A DNA stretch of 64,000 nucleotides. Source: Stomorhina lunata. Lineage: Eukaryota > Arthropoda > Insecta > Diptera > Rhiniidae. The notes under the pieces are model-generated. The model was not told the origin of the DNA, searched no databases, and was given only the letters and a program-made list of their open reading frames with translations. Position numbers and translations under genes: made by a program. Location: assembly GCA_933228675.1 (NCBI GenBank), contig OW121742.1, positions 110,413,601-110,477,600 on the forward strand, in the 5' to 3' direction. Below, in pieces: positions 24,701 to 33,700 of this stretch (within the stretch, counting starts at the first letter, position 1; each line of letters opens with the position of its first letter).

Positions 24701-27700
24701 TTATGGAAATATATGCGCCTTGAAAATTTGATATGGAAAATTGTTCGCCTTAAATATTTTTCTGTAAAAAATCATTCGCTTTGAATATTATTCTATAGAA
24801 AATAATTCGCCTTTAATATTTTTATATAGAAAATTATTCGACTCAAATAGTTTTCCACGAAAAACTTTTCGCCTTGATTAATTTTCTATAGGAAATCATT
24901 TGCCTTTAATATTTTTATATAGAAAATCATTCGTCATGAATATTTTTCTACCAAAAACTTTTCGCCTTGAATATTTTTTATTAGAAAATCATTCGCCTTA
25001 AGAATTTTTCTATAGAAAATCATTCAAATTTATTATTTTTTTATAGAAAATTATTTGACTTTAGAATTTTCTATAGAAAATTATTCGCCTTGAATATTTT
25101 TCTTTTGAAAATCATTCGCCTTGAATATTATTCTATAGAAAAAAATTCGCCTTTAATCTAAGAAAACTTTATTCTCGAAATATATTCTTTAGATGTTATA
25201 CAATTTCTTGATAAAATATTTCGCCGTAAAGATTTTTCTTTATAAAGTTTTTCGCCTAAATAAATGTTCTATACAAAAGTTTGGCCTTACTTATTTTTCT
25301 GTACAAAATGTTTCGCCTTAATAATTTTTGTCTTTAGCACCGAATTCGCCTTAATTTATTTTCTTTAACTAAAACCCATATTTTTCTATATTCCCGCTTT
25401 AGGACCTTCCCCCCTACTAACCTCCCTCGATGAAAATACCGAAGTGGAAAATTTGGCTGGCCATCAATTACTTATTATGGACAAGGATAGTTCCCGAAAA
25501 ACCTTACAGAAAGCTGCCTCCTTTGGATCAAGAAATCGACCGCCACGCCTTCTATCATCAGCCTCCACTGATGAATCCTCCGAGGTTAACCTAACGGGCA
25601 AGCAGCTGAAGCAAAGATGGTCGGGTCTATTTGGGGTGAAAAATCCCCAACAGAGTCAGCTGTGTGAGCTTTTAAATAACTATTCAAAAAACGGGGTACC
25701 ACAAAAGACGCCGGCCACTCTGACCTTCGATCATCCAGATCTGGTTAATGCTTTAGATTATTTGGATAATCGGCATAAGTCCTGGATGGATATAGTGGAG
25801 AGCGGGGGCATGAATGATGCAGAGATGAGAATACAGACTGCCATATGGGAACTGGTGACAACGGAGGTGGACTATATACACTGTTTGCAAACGGTGACGG
25901 ATGTAAGTGGTTCTAGGGTTTCTGTTAAAAGATATGAGTTTTATTTTGTTTTTCGGTACAATTTAGCTTTTTCTGGCCTGCCTGGAGTCGGTACAAGAAG
26001 AGGGCCTGCTGAAAGAAGTGGATCAGCATCGCTTGTTTGCAAATATACGTGACATTTGTGAGGCTAATCTGAAATTTTGGACCTTCTATCTCTATCCCAT
26101 GGTATCGCATAGCATTAATACCCGAGAACCCTTAAGAGTGGCCTTCTTCCAGCAGGGCTTTATTGCCTTTGCTAATATTTTTGCGCCCTACAAAAAGTAC
26201 TGTGCTGAGCAGAGTACCTGTCAGTTTTATTGTAAAGAGCTAAATCGTACCAATTCTCTGTTTACCTCCTATTTGGCCTGGTGTGAGGCCCAAAAGATGT
26301 GCAATCGTTTACGTTTGGCCGACATTTTGGTAAGACCCATGCAACGTTTGACAAAGTACAGTTTACTGCTGGCGGCTATAAAGAAACATATGTCGGATGT
26401 GGATGAAATCGAGGCCATAGAGACGATGGTAAGTAGTGAAAACCAGCTTAAGCCAGGGAAAGAGTTAAAACAGTATTTCATCTCTTCTTCCAGCTTCACA
26501 CCACCGAAAATTTTGTTTTTAGCGTTAATAACCATTTGACTACCCGACAAGAAAATGAGCGTTTGAAGGGTGTTATGGCCCGCATAGAATCCTATGATGT
26601 GGTGGTAGGTCTCCCATGATATATAACTTTTTTCTAAACAAAATCTTATTATTTCCTTCCCCCTTTCTTTCAGGACACCAACAACGAACATTTGGAGAAA
26701 ATGATCAAGCAATACAGTCAAATGTTCGATTTGTGTGGACCCATGAAAGGCTGTGCCTCTCAACATGTCCGCCATCTGTTCATGGAGGGCGATCACAAAT
26801 ACAAAGACAATCTCGGCAAAGTCGAAGTGCATTGTTTTCTACTCACGGACATGCTATTGGTCTGTAAGTCAATAGCGAAAAAGGGTCTTGGGACCCTAAA
26901 GGTGATACGTCAACCCTATCTAACCGATAGGCTTATAGTACAACATTCCAATAATCTTTTAAGTTGTGTTTATCTAAATGAATTCCAAGTGGCAATAAGT
27001 GCATTTACGCTCCAGTGTACAGAGGCTAAGAATTGGTATGAGGCCCTAAAGAGGGCGAAAATGATCTATACGCGTTTAAAGCAAAGCTCTTTAGCGACAC
27101 CCTGGGATTCCATGCGTTATGTGGGTAGTACGGCGGATTCTTTGGGTGTTAAAAAGTCACCCATGAATTCTTCCATATGCTCTCATGTCACGAGTGCTAA
27201 TAATAGTCACAGCGGTTCGGTGGAATGGAATGATTCGCGTAATATCTCAGTGGATTTTGACAAGACAAACTCATTGTCCAGTGATGAAGGTTGCACGTTT
27301 TTGGGTAGGTCTATTTTGTACTTTAGATTTTACTTAGAATTCTTATACTGTTTTGTATTTTTTTAATAACAGGAGCCCATGGTTTTCCTTTGAAAGGCAA
27401 ACCCTTGACCACCATTAGTCCTCAGAAGCTAAAAGTGAATACCACCTCCTCCTCTAATATGTTGACGGTGCAGCCTTTGAATCATTTGGGTCAAAGTTTG
27501 CCTAATCTTAATCTACATCATAGTCATACGTAAGTTTGAAAAAGGTTTTAAAGAATCAAAGATAAGACTGGACAAGAAGACTAGACAATCTCGAACCAAA
27601 CTAAGACCTAAGACTAAATAAATATGACCAGAATCTTAACACTAGTTCAGAGCTGGTTTTAGTTCAGTTCTAGAACAGTTATACATAGTCTATCGGGGCT

Positions 27701-30700
27701 TTAGTCGGTCTGGACAATAGTTTGACTATAGTCGGTCTGGACTATAGTCGGTCAAGACTATAGTCGGTATAGGCTATAGTAGGTCTGTACTATAGTCGGT
27801 CTAGACTATAGTCGGTCTGGACCATAGTCGGTCTCGACTATAGTCGGTCTGGACTACAATCGGTCTGGACTATAATCGGTCTGTACTATAGTCGGTCTGC
27901 GCTGTAGTCGGTCTGTACTATAGTCGGTCTAAACTATAGTCGGTCTGGACTGTAGTCGGTCTGAACTATAGTCGGTCTGTACTATAGTCGGTCTGGGCTG
28001 TAGTCGGTCTGTACTGTAGTCGGTCAGTACTATAGTCGGCCTGTACTATAGTCGGTCTAGACTATAGTCGGTATAGGCTATAGTAAGTCTGTACTATAGT
28101 CGGTCTGGACTATAGTCGGTCTAGACTATAGTCGGTCTGGACCATAGTCGGTCTCGACTATAGTCGGTCTGGACTACAATCGGTCTTGACTATAATCGGT
28201 CTGTACTATAGTCGGTCTGTACTATAGTCGGTCTGCGCTGTAGTCGGTCTATACTATAGTCGGTCTAAACTATAGTCGGTCTGTGCTATAGTCGGTCTGT
28301 ACTACAGTCGGTCTGGACTGTAGTCGGTCTGAACTATAGTCGGTCTGTACTATAGTCGGTCTGGGCTGTAGTCGGTCTGTACTGTAGTCGGTCAGTACTA
28401 TAGTCTGCCTGTACTTTAGTCGGTCTGTACTATAGTCGGTCTGTACTATAGTCCGTCTGTACTGTAGTCGGTCTGTACTATAGTCGGTCTGTACTATAGT
28501 CGGTCTGTACTATAGTCCGTCTGTACTGTAGTCGGTCTGGACTATAGTCGGTCTGGACTATAGTCGGTCTGGACTATAGTCTGTCTGTATTATAGTCGGT
28601 TGGTCTGGATTATAGTCGGTCTGGACTATAGTCGGTCTAGACTACAGTCGGTCTGGACAATAGTCGGTCTGAACTATAGTCGGTCTGAACTATAGTCGGT
28701 CTGGACTATAGTCTGTCTGGACTATTGTTCGGTGGTCTGGACTATAGTCGGTCTGGACTATAGCCGGTCTGGACTATAGTCTGTCTGGACTATAGTCGGT
28801 TGGTCTGGATTATAATAGGTCTGTACTATAGTCGGTCTGGACTATAGTCGGTCTAGACTATAGTCGGTCTAGACTAAAGTCGGTTTAGACTATAGTCGGT
28901 CTAGACTATAGTCGGTCTAGACTATAGTCGGTCTAGACTATAGTCGGTCTGTATTATAGTCGGTCTGTACTATAGTCGGTCTGGACTATAGTCGGTCTGG
29001 ACTATAGTCGGTCAAGACTAAAGTCGGTCTAGACATTAGTCGGTCTAGACATTAGTCGGTCTGGACTATAGTCGGTCTGGACTATAGTCGGTCTGGACTA
29101 TAGTCGGTCTGGACTATAGTCGGTCCAGACTAAAGTCGGTCTAGACATTAGTCGGTCTAGACATTAGTCGGTCTAGACTTAGTCGGTCTGTACTATAGTC
29201 GGTCTGTACTATAGTCGGTCTGTATTATAGTCGGTCTGTGCTATAGTCGGTCTGTACTATAATCGGTCTGGACTATAGTCGATCTGGACTATATTCGGTG
29301 TGAACTATAGTGGGTCTGGACTATAGTCGGTCTGAACTATAGTCGGTCTGGACTATAGTCGGACTGGAGTATAGTCGGTCTGTACTATAGTCGGTCTGGA
29401 CTATAGTCGGACTGGAGTATAGTCGGTCTGTACTATAGTCGGTCTGGACTATAGTCGGTCTGGACTATAGTCGGTCTGGACTATAGTCGGTCTGGACTAT
29501 AGTCGGTCTGGACTATAGTCGGTCTGGACTATAGTCGGTCTGGACTATAGTCGGTCTGGACTATAGTCGGTCTGGACTATAGTTGGTCTGGACTATAGTC
29601 GGTCTGGACTATAGTCGGTCTGGACTATAGTCGGTCTGGACTATAGTCGGTCGGGACTATAGTCGGTCTGGACTATAGTCGGACTGGACTATAGTCGGTC
29701 TGTACTATAGTCGGTCTGTACTATAGTCGGTCTGTACTATAGTCGGTCTGTACTATAGTCAGTCTGGACTATAGTCGGACTGAACTATAGTCGATCTGTA
29801 CTATAGTCGGTCCGTACTATAGTCGGTCTATACTATAGTCGGTCTGTACTATAGTCGATCTGTACTATAGTCGATTTAGACTATAGTCGGTCTGGACTAT
29901 AGTAGGTCTGGACTATAGTAGGTCTGGACTATAGTAAGTTTGGACTATAGTCGGTCTGTACTATAGACGATCTGGAGTGTAGTCGGTCTGGACTATAGTC
30001 GGTCTAGACTACAGTCGGTCTGGACTATAGTCGGTCTGAACTATAGTCGGTCTGGACTATAGTCTGTCTGGACTATTGTTCGGTGGTCTGGATTATAATC
30101 GGTCTGGACTATAGTCGGTCTGGACTATAGTCTGTTTGGACTATAGTCGGTTGGTCTGTACTATAGTCGGTCTGGACTATAGTCGGTCTAGACTATAGTC
30201 GGTCTAGACTAAAGTCGGTTTAGACTATAGTCGGTCTAGACTATAGTCGGTCTAGACTATAGTCGGTCTGTATTATAGTCGGTCTGTACTATAGTCGGTC
30301 TGTACTGTAGTCGGTCTGGACTATAGTCGGTCTGGACTATAGTCGGTCTGGACTATAGTCGGTATGGACTATAGTCGGTCTGGACTATAGTCGGTCCAGA
30401 CTAAAGTCGGTCTAGACATTAGTCGGTCTAGACATTAGTCGGTCTAGACTTAGTCGGTCTGTACTATAGTCGGTCTGTACTATAGTCGGTCTGTACTATA
30501 GTCGGTCTGTATAATAGTCGGTCTGTGCTATAGTCGGTCTGTACTATAATCGTTCTGGACTATAGTCGATCTGGACTATATTCGGTGTGAACTATAGTGG
30601 GTCTGGACTATAGTCGGTCTGAACTATAGTCGGTCTGGACTATAGTCGGACTGGAGTATAGTCGGTCTGTACTATAGTCGGTCTGGACTATAGTCGGACT

Positions 30701-33700
30701 GGAGTATAGTCGGACTGGAGTATAGTCGGTCTGTACTATAGTCGGTCTGGACTATAGTCGGTCTGGACTATAGTCGGTCTGGACTATAGTCGGTCCGGAC
30801 TATAGTCGGTCTGGACTATAGTCGGTCTGGACTATAGTCGGTCTGGACTATAGTCGGTCTGGACTATAGTCGGTCTGGACTATAGTCGGTCTGGACTATA
30901 GTCGGACTGGACTATAGTCGGTCTGTACTATAGTCGGTCTGTACTATAGTCGGTCTGTACTATAGTCAGTCTGGACTATAGTCGGACTGAACTATAGTCG
31001 GTCTGTACTATAGTCGGTCCGTACTATAGTCGGTCTATACTATAGTCGGTCTGTACTATAGTCGATCTGTACTATAGTCGATTTAGACTATAGTCGGTCC
31101 GTACTATAGTCGGTCTATACTATAGTCGGTCTGTACTATAGTCGATCTGTACTATAGTCGATTTAGACTATAGTCGGTCTGGACTATAGTAGGTCTGGAC
31201 TATAGTAGGTCTGGACTATAGTAAGTTTGGACTATAGTCGGTCTGTACTATAGACGATCTGGAGTGTAGTCGGTCTGTACTATAGTCGCCCTGGACTTTA
31301 GTCTGTCTAGACATTAGTATGTCTAGACTACAATCTGCGTATCCCAGATCTTAACCAGGACTTAAAAGACTTGACCAAGCTTAAAGCTTTTTTAGCCTAA
31401 TTTTCGTAGATGTAGTGATTAAGAGAAAATCCTCTTTTTTTCTTTCACTCATTCCATCAGTTTATCATCATCATCATCTCCACCACCACCATCAACATCA
31501 TTATTACCAACTCGAGCCCATATTTGTAGTTAATTGAAAAGCAACAAAAACAATAACAAAATACGTAACACCACAAAACAACTGTAATGTCTTAACAGAA
31601 AAACAATGTCTTAACTTTTATGTTATAACATAAAAAATGTTTATAATTTTTTTCTTTTTATTTCTTTCTATTGTTTTTCTCAACATTTATGCTTTCAAAA
31701 CCGCCTTCTTTACATGATTTTTTTGGTTGCCACTAAATGTGCGTTACATACTCTCTCTTGTGTCTGTGTTTGTGTGTGTGTGTATATGTGTAATATATCA
31801 TACTTGTATATGTATTTTTGTGTGCGAAAATTTCTGGGATCCCATCCTCAATCTATTTATAGTAATCTTTATCATACTTATAGTAATAATACATTATTGG
31901 TGCCGGGTACCGCCAATAGTGCACATTCCGGTAATTTATTGCTATCACCTAGTCATCGTGGCATTTCATATCCACCACCCAGTCCAACAAGGTAAGTGAT
32001 CAAACTTGTTGAAGGTTTTTTGTAAATAACAATTTTAAGTTTTTGTAAATTAAGTTTTAGTCTAACATAACGAGTGGAGATAATACCTTGAATCTGAACC
32101 TAACCCCACATGTGTCGAGACCTTTCATTATTAACACTTTTCCTGTTTGATACTGTCTTAATTTAAGTGTGTCTGGACTGTAGTCCCTCTGGACTATAAT
32201 CTGTCGAGACTGTATATAGTCTGTCGAGACTATATATAGTCTGTCGAGACTATATATAGTCTGTCGAGACTATATATAGTCTGTCGAGACTATATATAGT
32301 CTGTCGAGACTATATATAGTCTGTCGAGACTATATATAGTCTGTCGAGACTATATATAGTCTGTCGAGACTATATATAGTCTGTCGAGACTATATATAGT
32401 CTGTCGAGACTATATATAGTCTGTCGAGACTATATATAGTCTGTCGAGACTATATATAGTCTGTCGAGACTATATATAGTCTGTCGAGACTATATATAGT
32501 CTGTCGAGACTATATATAGTCTGTCGAGACTATATATAGTCTGTCGAGACTATATATAGTCTGTCGAGACTATATATAGTCTGTCGAGACTATATATAGT
32601 CTGTCCAGACTATATATAGTCTGTCGAGACTATATATAGTCTGTCGAGACTATATATAGTCTGTCGAGACTATATATAGTCTGTCGAGACTATATATAGT
32701 CTGTCGAGACTATATATAGTCTATCGAGACTATATATAGTCTGTCCAGACTATATATAGTCTGTCGATACTATATAGAGTTTGTCGATACTATATATAGT
32801 CTGTCGAGACTATATATAGTCTGTCGAGACTATATATAGTCTGTCGAGACTATATATAGTCTGTCGAGACTATATATAGTCTGTCGAGACTATATATAGT
32901 CTGTCGAGACTATATATAGTCTGTCGAGACTATATATAGTCTGTCGAGACTATATATTGTCTGTCGAGACTATATATAGTCTGTCGAGACTATATATCGT
33001 CTGTCCAGACTATATATAGTCTGTCGAGACTATATATAGTCTATCGAGACTATATATAGTCTGTCCAGACTATATATAGTCTGTCGATACTATATAGAGT
33101 TTGTCGATACTATATATAGTCTGTCGAGACTATATATAGTCTGTCGATACTATATATAGTCTGTCGATACTATATATAGTCTGTAGAGACTATATATAGT
33201 CTGTCGAGACTATATATAGTCTGTCTATACTATATATAGTCTGTCTATACTATATATAGTCTGTCTATACTATATATAGTCTGTCGAGACTATATGTAGT
33301 CTGTCGAGACTTTATATAGTCTGTCGAGACTATATATAGTCTGTCGATACTATATATAGTCTGTCGAGACTATATATAGTCTATAGAGACTATATATAGT
33401 CTGTCGAGACTATATGTAGTCTGTCTATACTATATATAGTCTGTCAATATTATATATAGTCTGTCGAGACTATATGTAGTCTGTCGTGACTTTATATAGT
33501 CTGTCGATACTGTATATAGTCTGTCGAGGCTATATATAGTCTACCGAGACTATATATAGTCTGTCGAGACTATACATTCCGTCGAATCTATGTACAGTCC
33601 GTCGAGGCTATATATAGTCTGCCGAGATTATATTTAGTCCGTCGAGACTCTATATAGTCTGTCAAGTCTATGTTTAGTCTGTGGAGCCTATATATAGTCT

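Noticed and set aside
26269..26832. 187-residue minus-strand frame
   Set aside because: It is the complement of the DH-domain exons of the GEF, across introns, and is not conserved as a protein.
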